A stretch of 64,000 nucleotides of DNA from Cheilinus undulatus (taxonomy: Eukaryota > Chordata > Actinopteri > Labriformes > Labridae). Positions 51,666-62,916 of the stretch are shown piece by piece; position 1 is the stretch's first letter; the number at the start of each line of letters is the position of its first letter. The notes beneath the pieces were generated by a model. The model was not told the DNA's origin. It did no database searches and worked only from the letters and a program-made list of their open reading frames with translations. The stretch covers positions 24,760,212 through 24,824,211 of the forward strand of contig NC_054876.1 in assembly GCF_018320785.1 (NCBI RefSeq), in the 5' to 3' direction. A program made the position numbers and the translations under genes.

Positions 51666-52949
51666 TGGAATTTTGGCTAAACAGCCTCCCATAGTAAAGC
51701 CAGTGTGTGCTGGTTTATGTGCAAATACACTGTATTTAATGATAATATTAATGTCAGTTGATGTTGGTCTTGGGTGATCAGTGATACTCTTGAGCTACAT
51801 GATACACTGTATGTTTTGCAACTTTTCATTTTTCACATAAATTGACAAAATTCTGTCCTCCTTGTAGTCCTCCTTCAGACAATTAAAAGGCAGAAAATAA
51901 GAACAAGAACTAAAGATGGACTTTAAATATTCACTCTGTCACAAGACAATAGAGTTGGCAGTTGGATACACTTTTTTGCCAGATAATTTTGCTGCCACTT
52001 AAACAAATATAAGCAAACATAACACTAAAGTGTGCAAGCACTGACTTTAACCTCTGTGATCAGCTGTTTGTTTACTTATCAATTGGACCAGGGGGTACTG
52101 CAAAATAAAACTATTCTCTTATTTATGTGTTTGCAGAAATAGCAATGCAGGAACGTTTAGAAGTTCAAATGATTGCTGAAATATGAATGATTCTTTAAAT
52201 CATTCAGCCCCCACAGAACTTCAGAAGAACCCTGTTTTTTCGTAGAGTGCACTCAACCAATCAGACGCCTCAGAAATACATGTGTGTAGATGCTCTGTGT
52301 TGGGCTGCGGTGAGCTGCTCCCCGGACTGAGTGAGGAGCTCTCACAGAAACATTTCTCACCACTCTTTTCCCCCTTGCCTTGGACAATGTACCCGTCACT
52401 CAGTGACTTGATGCAAAGTGAGAGCTATGGGGAGGCTTACTTGTGGTGATGGTTGGGTCTCTGTGTGGCATTCAGCTTTGTGTGTATGTGCGCTACTGAA
52501 CCGTGGCTCCTTCATTACTAAGTAAAGAGAATCACTCTCCTTTTCAGCACAGCTTTTTATAGAAGCATCACAATATTCTCTATACTTTGAGTTGCATACC
52601 CTCCCATGCTTTTCTAGAAAGGATTAAAGAACAAATTAAAGTCTGATCAGGTAAAGAATTAGTCATGAGAGGAATAACCTCTGTGTGGAATGCAAATAAA
52701 TAATGATAGAAGAGAAATCCAGAATCATATACTGCAGGAAAACATACAACCCAGTGGTATAAAAATATGTCATCAGAATCTGACTGAAGTTAAACTACTT
52801 GGTGACTATCAGCAAATATCAGTGTTAAACATCCCAGTATAAAGGGTTATTAGGAACTTATTCAACCAATGCACATTTAGTTAGTACTACTGTGTATTAC
52901 TTAGTCTAAATGCCTTCCAAGGCTGGCTGCTGATAAGCATCTTCATAGT

Positions 52950-53560
52950 AGGTGTGTTTATGGTCTAATGCAGTGTTTGGTGTCCACAAAACATAGCAGG
53001 TTGTTTGTTGGCCAAAAAAGACATTTTTGGTCTCCTCAGACCAAATAACACTCCTTTACTTGAACATGGAGTCTCTCATATGCCTTTTGGCTAACTCTAA
53101 TAGAGATTTATTCAGTTTTCTTTAACAGTGGCATTCTCTTTGCCACTCTCCCATAAAGCTTTGACTGGTGAAGAACCCGGAAACAGTCGTTGTATGCAAA
53201 GTCTCTCCCATCTCAGCTGCCGAAGCTTGCAACTCCTTTCTCCCTTGTCTCCTTCTTGCATGCTCACTCAGTTTGTGAAGACAGGCTGATCTAGGTAGAT
53301 TTTCACATGTCTAATATTTATTCCACTTTTGATGATGAATTTAATTAGACTCCAGAGGATGTTCAGTACCATAGACATGTTTTGGTATCCATCTGACTTA
53401 TACTTTTCAGTAACATTTTCTTTGAGTTTCTTGGAGTGTTCTTTTGTCTTCATGGTGTAATGGTAACCAGGAATACTGAATAATCAGTGACTGGACCTTT
53501 TTAGACACAGGTGTCTTTGGACTGCAATCATTGCTCTCAGTTGATCCTCTTTTCACTAAT
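52950..53560 (-). mobile_element. Tc1-like transposase fossil
   Basis: Minus strand: MKTKEHSKKLKENVTEKYKS near 53450 is the N-terminal helix-turn-helix of Tc1 transposase. Farther on, GRVAKRMPLLKK near 53150 is the linker to the catalytic domain and KECYLV-GDQK near 53030 part of the core. Frames are broken and the C-terminus is absent. Confidence 0.7.
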
Positions 53561-53668
53561 TGTAAGACTACTAGCACCATTAAAAAATCAAATGCAAAAT
53601 ACTAAAAAACATACCAAATGTTTCAAAAATCGCTGTTAAAAATGTTGTTTTGTATTATTACACTAGAC

Positions 53669-54276
53669 CAGGGCTGTCAAACTCAAACACAGAGAGGGCC
53701 GGATTCTGAATTAAGGTCTGACCTGAGAGCCTAACAGCGTCAACATTGACCAAACTGTCAACCTCGTTTTCACCAGCATTAAATTATGGGAAAAAATATA
53801 GCAATGATGATGAATATTTTTGATATTTAAAAAGTCAAAATGATAAGCAGAAAGGCTCAAAATCTGAGATAAAAAGTCAAACTTATTTGTTCAAAAGGTC
53901 AAACACGAAATTAGATGCTAAAATAATGCTTTTAAAAGGCAAATATATAAGAAAGAAAGACAGACATATTTTTAAGGCAAAAATATGACTTAGAATTTAA
54001 AACTGTTAACCTCAAATGTCAAATATGAGATACAATTCCAAATAATAAATTAAAAAGGTCAAAATATGAGATAAAAAGTCAAACTTACTAGTGCAGAAAT
54101 TCAAAAAACAAAATTATATGTTACAATAATGCTTTTAAAAGGCAAATATATATTAAAAAATAAAGCCCAATCGTGTTTTTGAGGCAAAAATATGGCTTAA
54201 AATTGAAAATGGTGGGCCGGCTGTAGCTGTACCATGGGCTGGATTTTGCCCCCGGGCCTTGAGTTTGACGCCCCTG
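53669..54276. mobile_element. hAT MITE with 8-bp target duplication
   Basis: Inverted ends cagggctgtcaaactcaa and caggggcgtcaaactcaa are flanked by cactagac (53661-53668) and cacaagac (54277-54284), 7 of 8 matching. Internally a segment of about 200 bp is duplicated: 'gagataaaaagtcaaactta' occurs near 53867 and 54070, and 'aataatgcttttaaaaggca' near 53923 and 54125. Confidence 0.85.
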
Positions 54277-54753
54277 CACAAGACTGTGGAAATTGTCATG
54301 CCAAAATTGTGCTTTTATCAAATATGAATCTTAATTGTTGTATATGTTATCAACTACTCCAAAAAGGTTAATGATGTGCTGAATTTTATTGAATCTTGCT
54401 ATAAGATGATCCAAGAAAATTAGTTACAACCTCCAAAATTATTGACATGCATTTTTTGATTGAGGTAATGTAGTATTATGTAGAGGACAGAATAGAAATA
54501 GTCACAAAAATTGTCACTCTGATAAGCTTGATTCAGCCATGGGCTATCTGCTCTTACCTGTTTTTCATGTTTCACAAATCTGTGTTCCTCTACCTGATCT
54601 GATCCTGCAGGTAACACACATCACACAACAGAAGTTCAAGTTTTTCCTCACACAGCAGCATCATGTAAACATGAGTGTCTCTGTGTGTTCAAAAAACAAT
54701 CTGATCAGGATCATTCCTTCTATTTAGTTTAGCTTGATATATCATTTTCTCTC

Positions 54754-55130
54754 TTGATCTGTACGCGCACACACGTTTGCCCTCAGCACCGGCTGCCTCT
54801 GCTGCTTCTTTATTGTGTTCCTGGTCGATTAGCCTCGGGGCTATCTTCAGGGCCTAGGGCCAGTGGGAGCAGGCAAGGGGGAGGAGGGCGGGTGGCTGCA
54901 TCTGCCAAGGGACCTCCTTCAGGGCCCCTCTCTGACGTTGCTCTGTTTTCATGTCTGTCTTCAAAAGCACAGCCCCATGGAGAGGGCGAGAGAGAGCTGA
55001 GATGCCATTGTTATTTTCCCATGTGCCCTCAGTCAGCACATGGGTCTTGGGGTGGCAGAGTGAGCCAACATCAGACTGCTTTACTTCCTTGTTTACATGT
55101 ATTTCACCCTCAAGGCATTCAGAGCAAAAG
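54754..55130. promoter_or_regulatory. GC-rich candidate conserved non-coding element
   Basis: A stretch far richer in G and C than its surroundings, with no transposon ends. It contains a SOX-type site, cattgttat (55006-55014). It is open in one plus frame for 178 codons, but that protein has no domain I recognise and is Ser/Gly/His-rich by composition. Enhancer function is inferred from composition only. Confidence 0.3.
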
Positions 55131-55296
55131 ATATGCTTCAGTTCAGTGTTGTAATCTTTTTATTTGCTCCATCATTTTACTTGATTTTACTCTGATATTA
55201 GCTGAACTGTTATTCTTAAATGTTTTAGTCATATTTTGTCTTCATATTACCCAGGATTTTGACTTTTTTTTCCTTGAAATTTTACTCTGATTTGGC

Positions 55297-55617
55297 TTTA
55301 GTCTCAGAATTCTGGCGTTAATCTCAAGATTTTGACTTAAATCCTAGAAATGACTTCATTCTCAAAATTCCAACTTTAGTCTCAGAATCCCGACTTTAAT
55401 CTCAAAATTCTGACTTTCATCTCAGGATTCTGACTTTAATCTTGGAATTCTGACTTTAATATAAGAATTTTGACTTCAATCTTGTAATTCTGACTTAAAT
55501 CTTTGAATTCTGACTTTAAACTCAGAATCCTTACTTTAATAACAGAATCCCGACTTTAATCTCAGAATTCTGACTTTAATAACAGAATCCTGACTTTAAT
55601 TTCAGAATTCTGACTTT
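55297..55617. repeat. Minisatellite, about 20-bp unit
   Basis: About 15 imperfect tandem copies of a unit close to aatctcagaattctgacttt, with units of 19-23 bp. There are no spacer-repeat alternations, so it is not CRISPR-like. Common low-complexity array type in fish. Confidence 0.9.
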
Positions 55618-55619
55618 GG

Positions 55620-57990
55620 CTGCTTTAAAGCTCTGCACAGGAGCTTTAAATGTTGAAAGTAAGGCCTACAGAAATTCAAGTCAATCAAGTTTCACTTAGT
55701 TTAGGTGCAAAAATGCAATACTGTTTCAAGTTATTTCCTCTGAATGTTCCTTTGTTTCCTGGAGGTTTTTTTTTTCTTTTATGATTGGTAGTTTGGACTT
55801 CAAGGTGAATCTAAGACATACACCAGTGGTTGGCAGCCATACAACAAAAATGCTATTATGAATGAAAGCCCGCATCTGCACTATTTTGAGACCTAGTTTT
55901 TATAAAGTATACAAGATAAAGATATATGTATCTAGTTGCTCCATTGTATTTAGAGCTCATTGACGGGAGGTGAAAATGTACACTGATTTGGATGGATGAT
56001 GTCCGTCTCGTGCCAGAGGATGAGTCCTCCACTCACATCCTTTCCTTCTGGCTGAGGGTCCTCTGGGTGCTCCTGCTGTCACAGGAGTTTAATGTCAGAC
56101 TGTACGAGGCCAGCAGGGATGCACTCACCTTGACATGATCAGGATGGAAAAAAGAACTGAAATCAGACATCATGACAGATGTCATATCAACCATCAGGGA
56201 TTCAGTGTCTTTCTTTCTTAAGGTCTGTTTCTCTACTTTGTTTCTTTTATTCTAGCATTCTATGGCTTTTCTGTTTCCTTTGTCTCTCTGTTTTGTATAG
56301 TTCTTTCTGTAGTTCAGTCTTTCTTTTCCTCTTCATTATGTCTTTATTATTTCTTTCCATAAGTCTTTTAATCTGTGTTTCTGATTGCTTTATTTGTGTT
56401 TTCTTTCTTTTCTCTTTACAGTTATGTTCATGGTGTTGTGGTGATTGAGGTTCTTTGGTAATACGAGCTGACATAATGAGCTGCAACATTTGCACACTTG
56501 CTGCACTTCACCCAGCAGATATGGAAGCATCTGTGAATTGCTCATGCTGGTAAATTTCTTTTTTTTTTCTTGTGAAAAGTGGTAACAACTTGCCTCTGAT
56601 GTCACTGTATAAAGGACAGGCACTTAGAAAGTGCAGCTCTGTTTCCAACTCTTGTTGGCTGCAGTGGGTGCGCAGCCTTTCCTCTATAGGGCTCCAGCTT
56701 TGTCTGTGGCGTCCTCTCTCAATCGCAAGGTTGTGAACACAGAGTCTGTCAACTGTTCTTTCTTTCCATCTGTCAATTCTTTCAACTCTTCCTTTCTTTC
56801 CTTTTCTAATCCATCATTATATAAGTCAATATAATTTTCATCCAATCTATCCATCTTTTCTTTCCACCTTATTCCAAGTTCTTTATCCCTTCTTCTTCCA
56901 CTTCCAGAGACTCTTTTTGTCCCTTTCATTTTCCTTTTTTTAATTCTTTAATCTCCCCTTTTTCCTCTTATTCTTTAACTCTTGCCCCTCTCCCTTCCTC
57001 TTATCCTCTTATCTTTCCCTTGTCTCAGTCTCTCACTACACCACTGGCACATTTTCTTGGAGAGGATTATTATGTTCAGCAGACTGTGCGGTGATTATAC
57101 GTTCATATAGTCTAATCTGAGTTTGTGTGCAGACCTGGACCCAACCAGCTAAGTGCTCTGTAGAAAAAAAAAAATCACGCCACAGTTAGTTATTTCTGGC
57201 TGGGTTCATCTTATTTCTCTGGGCACTTTGATAATGGAGATGATCTGAATAATGAATGGGGTGTATAATACTGTTGTTCAGGCTCACTGAATGAATTAAA
57301 CAAGCGCCTATAAGTGAGTTTTATGTGGGTGGCTCTAATGTAGAGCCCTGCTGCACTCCTCAGGTGCATCACTTTACCTTTAAGTCCAGTTATTGTTTTT
57401 TTGCAATCAAATTGCAAGACAAACCTCAGCAGTGAAAAATGACACAACATTTAAAGATTTTTTTTAATCATGGCCACAGAAAGCATCTAATTTCTGTGCG
57501 TGCACTCATATTTCTTCATGTGTGTGTGAACATCTCAGTAGTCTCTGAATAATGCATGGTGTATTAGTTAGCAGACAGCTTGACCTCACACACAGACGAT
57601 GAGACTCTAAATGCTTCTTCATCTCAGACTTACTTCTCTCTGCAGAGCTGCTGCTCTGTCAAACAGCAGATTAGGGATTGTGTGTTGATATTTTAAAACA
57701 TAGAAGATTCTTTTTAAAGTGATTAAATATTGATTTGGCTCATTGCTTATCTAAGTTTAAGTGACATGTGCCAAAATTTTACCCCAAAATATCTTAGCAG
57801 TAGTTGAGAATGTGATGAGGGAAATGTAATGATGGTGAAAACCATAAGATCAGGCTTAAAACTGTAGTTATGGTCCATTTTTATGTTATTTCATTACGTC
57901 TTGGCCATTTAATTGATTAACTAATTCTTTAGGTTGGCATTGTCTGTCCCAAATATTCTGCAACCTTTTCCTATAAAGTCAGAATGTTGT
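55620..57990. other. Intergenic, no gene recognised
   Basis: T/C-rich tracts at 56180-56420 and 56750-57030 explain the long open frames. Nothing else was identified. Confidence 0.5.
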
Positions 57991-58019
57991 GTAAAATGTA
58001 AATAGAAACAGAATGGGAT

Positions 58020-58945
58020 TATTTTCACAGCATTGAAATCCTTAGTTTCTTGAATGTAGTTTTTGAAAAAAATTCGATCTCAAATTTGACAAATCCACAC
58101 TAAGTATCCCATCATGACAAAGTAGAAACAGAATATTTGATTTTTTTTTTTTTGCAAATTTGTGAAAAATAATGACTGAAATATTTAGACCTTTTGCAGA
58201 AACAGTTGACATTTAGCTCAGGTTCAATGTGTTTTTCACTGAGTAGAGGCCTCTATCTTGCCACTCTGCCATAAACCCAGATCAGTGAAGGGCTGCAGTG
58301 ATGTTTGTCCCTCTGTATCTTTGCCCCATCCCCACTCAGGATCTCTGGAGCTCAGTCAGAGCAACTATCGGGTTAAAGGTCACCTGTCGTACTAAGACCT
58401 TTCGCCCTGATTGCTCAGTTTGGCCTGGCAACCAGCTCTTAGAAGAGCCCTGGTTGTACCAAACTTCTTCCATTTAAGAATTATGGACGCCACTGTGCTC
58501 ATAGGAACTTTCAGAGCAACAGGTTTATATTGTAGCCTTCCCCAGATCTGTGCCTTGCAACAATCCTGTCTCCGCACTCTGCAGGCCGTCCTTGACCTCA
58601 TGGCTTGGTTTTTGCTCTGATATGCATTGTCAGTTGTGAGGCCTCCTATGGAGACGTGTGTCTTTCCAAATCATGACCAATCAGCTTTATTTACCACAGA
58701 TGGACTCCAATCAAGGCGCAGAAATATTGCAGCAAAGACTGGGATAAATGGGAGAACCTGAACTAAATATCAAGCGTTTTTTTTTGCAGAAGGTTTGAAT
58801 ACTTGTGTCATTTTGTTTTCACTTTGTTATGATTGGATACTGAGTGTGGATTCATGAGAATAGAAATGATTTTTTTCGACTGTGGCATCAGGCTGCAACA
58901 ATACAAAATTGAAAAACGTGAAGAGGGTCTGAATACTCTCTGAAT
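58020..58945 (-). mobile_element. Tc1-like transposon relic
   Basis: Minus strand at 58400-58560 reads LQYKPVALKVPMSTVASIIL and KWKKFGTTRALLRAGC, the helix-turn-helix and linker of a Tc1 transposase, followed by a frameshifted GRVA-RRPLL block near 58260. The end at 58920-58945 (gagggtctgaatactctctg) is the typical terminal repeat; the other end near 58090-58190 has the matching 'tgaaatatttagaccttttgc' edge. Inactive. Confidence 0.75.
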
Positions 58946-59699
58946 GCGCTGCTCAATTCCTCGGTGACAGTTATCACCTGAACATCTCTGGTGGAAACAT
59001 GATTTGCAAAGTTTTTGTGTTACAAAGCAAGAGTATCTTCTCTTTAGTGCTGTTATTGAATTGTCCTGTTTTTATAGCCAGTCTTTAATTTTGTTTTAAA
59101 ATTTGATGCCACCAAAAATGTTGGGACAACAACAAAAGCCTGAGGAAGTAGTGAAATACCAAAATAAAACTTCTTGAAGTTGTTAATTTAAACTAAAATC
59201 AAAACATTTTACATATTGATGTTTTGCAAATCATTACATTTTTTTTAATTTACATTTACACAATATTCCTACTTTTTAGGAAATGAGGACACAAAGATAC
59301 AAACATAGAGGCCTAGAACATTACATCTGACACTTAAAATCCTTTTGATGAAAAGTACCTGAATTATTCATTATTCAAAATTGTGAATGATACATTTTTG
59401 ACTTTGGCATAACTGGCCAGTTGTTTCTCTACTTAAAAAAAACTAACCATACCCTTTTCCATTACAAAAAAACACTTCTGTAATCTAAACAAGATTTAAT
59501 AAGGACAAACTTTGCTGATGAAGTGGACTCTCTTATGATTAGATTTGCTTTTGGGTAATTTCGACTAAAGCATTATGGGCAGCAAAGCCCTGCATTCATG
59601 AAATATTAGAATCCTCTTTAATTAGTGTAAAAATAATGTCGAATGAAAATAATAAAGCCCAGATTGTACTCTGTTGGAAATTTTGCATTTGGTGTTTTT

Positions 59700-60110
59700 C
59701 AAACACAGACAAAAATTCAGTTTGCCATTACGTACATAGCAACACACATGATGTAGATTCACAGAGACATGAGCAGCATCTCCTGCCACGCCTTCTAAAA
59801 GACACCCACCACCACTCTGCCTCAGGTTTCCAGGGTAACTCAATCCCACGTCCATGCACTCAGGTATGTGTAGACCTCAGCAGCAGCAGCAGGTCGGTCC
59901 TGAGCTGGTTTGTCTTGTGATGATAATAGAAGGAGACTAATAGAGAGCACAGTCGAAGCTGTCTCCCATCGCTCTGGTCACATTCTCATTTGTTGCTGCT
60001 GGCGGTGGATGAATTATTGAGTGCGGGGTGTTTCGGGCTCCCACCCCTCCCATAACATTCCCTCACTCTGCTCCTGAGGATGACAGCCACCCTGTGTCTG
60101 TGTGTGTTAG
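59700..60110. promoter_or_regulatory. Candidate regulatory element, pou4f3 3' side
   Basis: Repeat-free, GC-balanced sequence with a CAG run (59879-59892), gatgaattattgagtgcg near 60008 (homeodomain/POU-like) and short GC boxes (cccacccctccc). No coding homology. Support is compositional only. Confidence 0.25.
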
Positions 60111-60449
60111 CTGGAAAGAAAGAGAGGCTGTGTATGTACATGCATTCTTTTGCAATTAAACAGAGCTTTCATCCTCATTCTGTCAAAAATGTTTTTCCCG
60201 GCATGAAACCACCTCAAGCAAACACACACACAGTCTCTCCCATGAAACACACTCCTGCCACTCTTTTCTTTAACTCTGATTTCTCTTTTAACTGTCATTT
60301 TAATTATCCTGTTATTTTGTATGGACGTCTTAAACATGTGCTATTATTTAACTTTTAAATTGCATGTGGCCTAGTTTATTATTTTCATTCAAATTGTAAC
60401 ATTTTTTGTTTCAAATAATTTTTCTTTAATCTAAAATAATGCCAGTTTG

Positions 60450-61130
60450 TCTTTCACCCCCATTATTGCATGTGAAAATGTAGCATTGGCTACCTGTGAG
60501 CTGCTCCTGAATTATTTAGGAGCCTCAGTCGCCACATGCCGTGGTCGCTCGCGCGCTTTCAGCTCAACTTACCTCACCGCGAGCAGCCACGTTATGATAT
60601 CAATACGGGTATTACAAAGATCAATTATTCACGCGGTGGAGAAGCTCCTTTTTTCACCTCACATTTGCGTCACAGACTCCCCATGAAACGCAGAGATATC
60701 GGGCCTTTGCCAAGCCTTAATATCTCCGTTTTGTACCGATTTTTAAAATATTGTTTTAATTAAATAAGGGGAAAAGAGATCTAAATCCTGGAGAAAATAG
60801 CAGAGAATTTAAATTGAGTGGTTATGGATCATACCCTTAACAAAACATATTTTTAATCCTATTGTAAATTATAGACTGTTTTAATCACTCCTAAGCATCA
60901 AAGAGAATATTAATAAGAGACACAAACGTTTCCGTTAATTACGCAGTATTGATCTCCTGCGTGCTGAAACAACCCACCGAAAGTCTCTGTGGGAAAATTA
61001 AAAAAGCGCGGGTTATTTTGGGCTATATCAATGATGGTATCCGGTACAAGAAGGCTTTGTTTAATGCCTATTTTTATACTAATTTGCTTTGTCACACGAC
61101 GAGGACTTCTCTGGTAGGTGAATACATTTA
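60450..61130. promoter_or_regulatory. CpG-containing candidate element
   Basis: Contains unusually many CpGs for this window (gctcgcgcgctttc, accgcgagc), a near-palindrome ctcctgaattatttaggag near 60505, and on the minus strand an optimal donor, gtgag|gtaagt (junction 60573/60572). It may be an enhancer or the edge of an unrecognised transcript. No protein homology in any frame. Confidence 0.3.
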
Positions 61131-61499
61131 TTAGTCTATTATTATTATTATTTTAAACCCACTTAGAGTGGTCGAATACAAAACAGGCAACTTCATGCGT
61201 AGATATTTTCCAAGCGAGTGTAGCTAATCAGAATTAAAAACATATGCGAGGCTACCCCGCCCCCCCAACATTTTAGCTAAGCTAATAATGACGAACAGCG
61301 TTGGCCTGTAGCCTATTTAGAGGCCAAATAAAACAGTCGCAAATGAAAATTTGCCCCTATATGTATATCGAAAAAAAATTACAGTAAGACATTTACCATT
61401 TTAAATCCAGAAATACTTACTTCGTCGATCGATAAGAAAATAAACATTCAATAAAAACTTTATTTCCCATTTCCTCCATGAACCTGTTGTGTATCCGGT

Positions 61500-61930
61500 T
61501 CGTCTCTCCCCTGAGTCACCAGCCAGACTTCTCCTCCCAACTCCTCCACATTACTTCGTTTTATACCAATAGCTGTATAATTAATATTGCATCGTCATTA
61601 CTTAATAATTTCAAAGCCCATGCAAGCACGACATAACCCGGTGACACGCGGGCATCCATAATTCAAAGAGCACTAATTAGAGAGGAAGGGGCCGTTAGCA
61701 CCGTGGAGAGAGAGCGCGTGCTGCGTTTTCACGGTGTGAAAATAGCTGGGAAAAAAAGGAGGCCTTGTATTTTTCTCTGGCGCTTATATCATGTACGACA
61801 ATACATATTTAATCCCTGCAGAGGTTGGGGGATTTATAAATAAAACAAGTGAGAGAGTTCCCGGTAAACAAACAAGGATTTCATCGCCTATTGGTGCTTT
61901 TCAGGACGTATAGATTTATTTTGCATTTCT
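61500..61930. promoter_or_regulatory. pou4f3: Candidate pou4f3 enhancer with POU4-type site
   Basis: Holds tataattaatattgcat, including ATAATTAAT (61577-61585), a match to the POU4/BRN3 core. Also present are a homeodomain site actaatta near 61672 and a forkhead site gtaaaca (61864-61870). It lies about 1.3 kb beyond the pou4f3 stop. Autoregulation by POU4 factors is known in this family; its use here is inferred. Confidence 0.35.
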
Positions 61931-62916
61931 TAACATTAAACCCAGTGGTAGCCTCAATGTTTTATATTCTCCTGCCACAAAATGAATAAAATCAACCTTA
62001 AAGCACAAGAATGAAGTCGCTGCTTCAGAGAAATTGTAGAAAATAAACAATAATTTATTAAGTTTAAACGTCACACATTTTAATCAAGTGAAACCAAGAG
62101 TGAGAGAAAATAAATAATTAAATAAGGTGATTAAGGGCTGTATAGCCTACTGGATCTGCGCCATATATCAAATATATAGCTCACCTGTAATACTCCAAAA
62201 CACGTTCACATCAAAATACTAAAATATAGCAGCAGCCAAAGCCACACGGAGGTGCCTCGTATAATATGACGGTGTCATTTCCATTTCTAAATAATTCAAG
62301 ATAAACAGACTCAGTGTGTGATACCCTGTGAAAGCGTAATGATTCATATTTGTGCGTCAATGATTATCACACAGTTCACGGACAGAGAGAAGTTTGCAAA
62401 AAATGTGTTATTGTTTTCATCATTGATCTCACAATAGTCGGAAAAAATAAGTGAAAAAAAGACATTCCGGATGTGAGCCAGTGATGTAAAATCCACAAAA
62501 ACAGTCATTTTCTTCATACAGCCTCAGTTTAACACCACTGTAAATGAAAAGAACCAGCTGAGGCCATTTAAACTCCTTTTTAAAAAAAGTGATCCCTGAA
62601 TGTGACAGACTGCCAGGGTGGAAAGTTCATATCTAGTGAGTGCAAGAAACACCAACAACAACATCAAAATCTGCCTCCTTACGGATCATTAACACAATCA
62701 TTAATCAGTCCAATATTGATCAATAAATATGAAAAAAGTGCAACAAGGAGGAGTGAGTGACGGGAACAGGAGACATAGTAAAAGTCTTTTTGCAGATAAT
62801 CCCAGATGAGAGGTGAGGAGCTGTTGATAATCCCTGTTAGTTAGGCTACTTAGGCTATTATTAATCACTCGATCAAAAATGTAGTAGGCTATTTTATTCA
62901 TGATGATGTGTGAAAC
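61931..62916 (-). other. pou4f3: pou4f3 3' flank / 3'UTR region
   Basis: AT-rich, without transposon ends. On the minus strand an aataaa lies at 62893-62898, only about 20 nt past the stop, and others occur farther on; the true poly(A) site cannot be chosen by eye. Confidence 0.4.

Noticed and set aside
54754..55290. 178-codon plus-strand open frame
   Set aside because: No recognisable domain, Ser/Gly-rich by composition, ends in T-rich low-complexity sequence, and there are no supporting splice or promoter signals.
55297..55617. CRISPR-like array
   Set aside because: Repeats are directly tandem, imperfect and without unique spacers, in an animal genome: a minisatellite.
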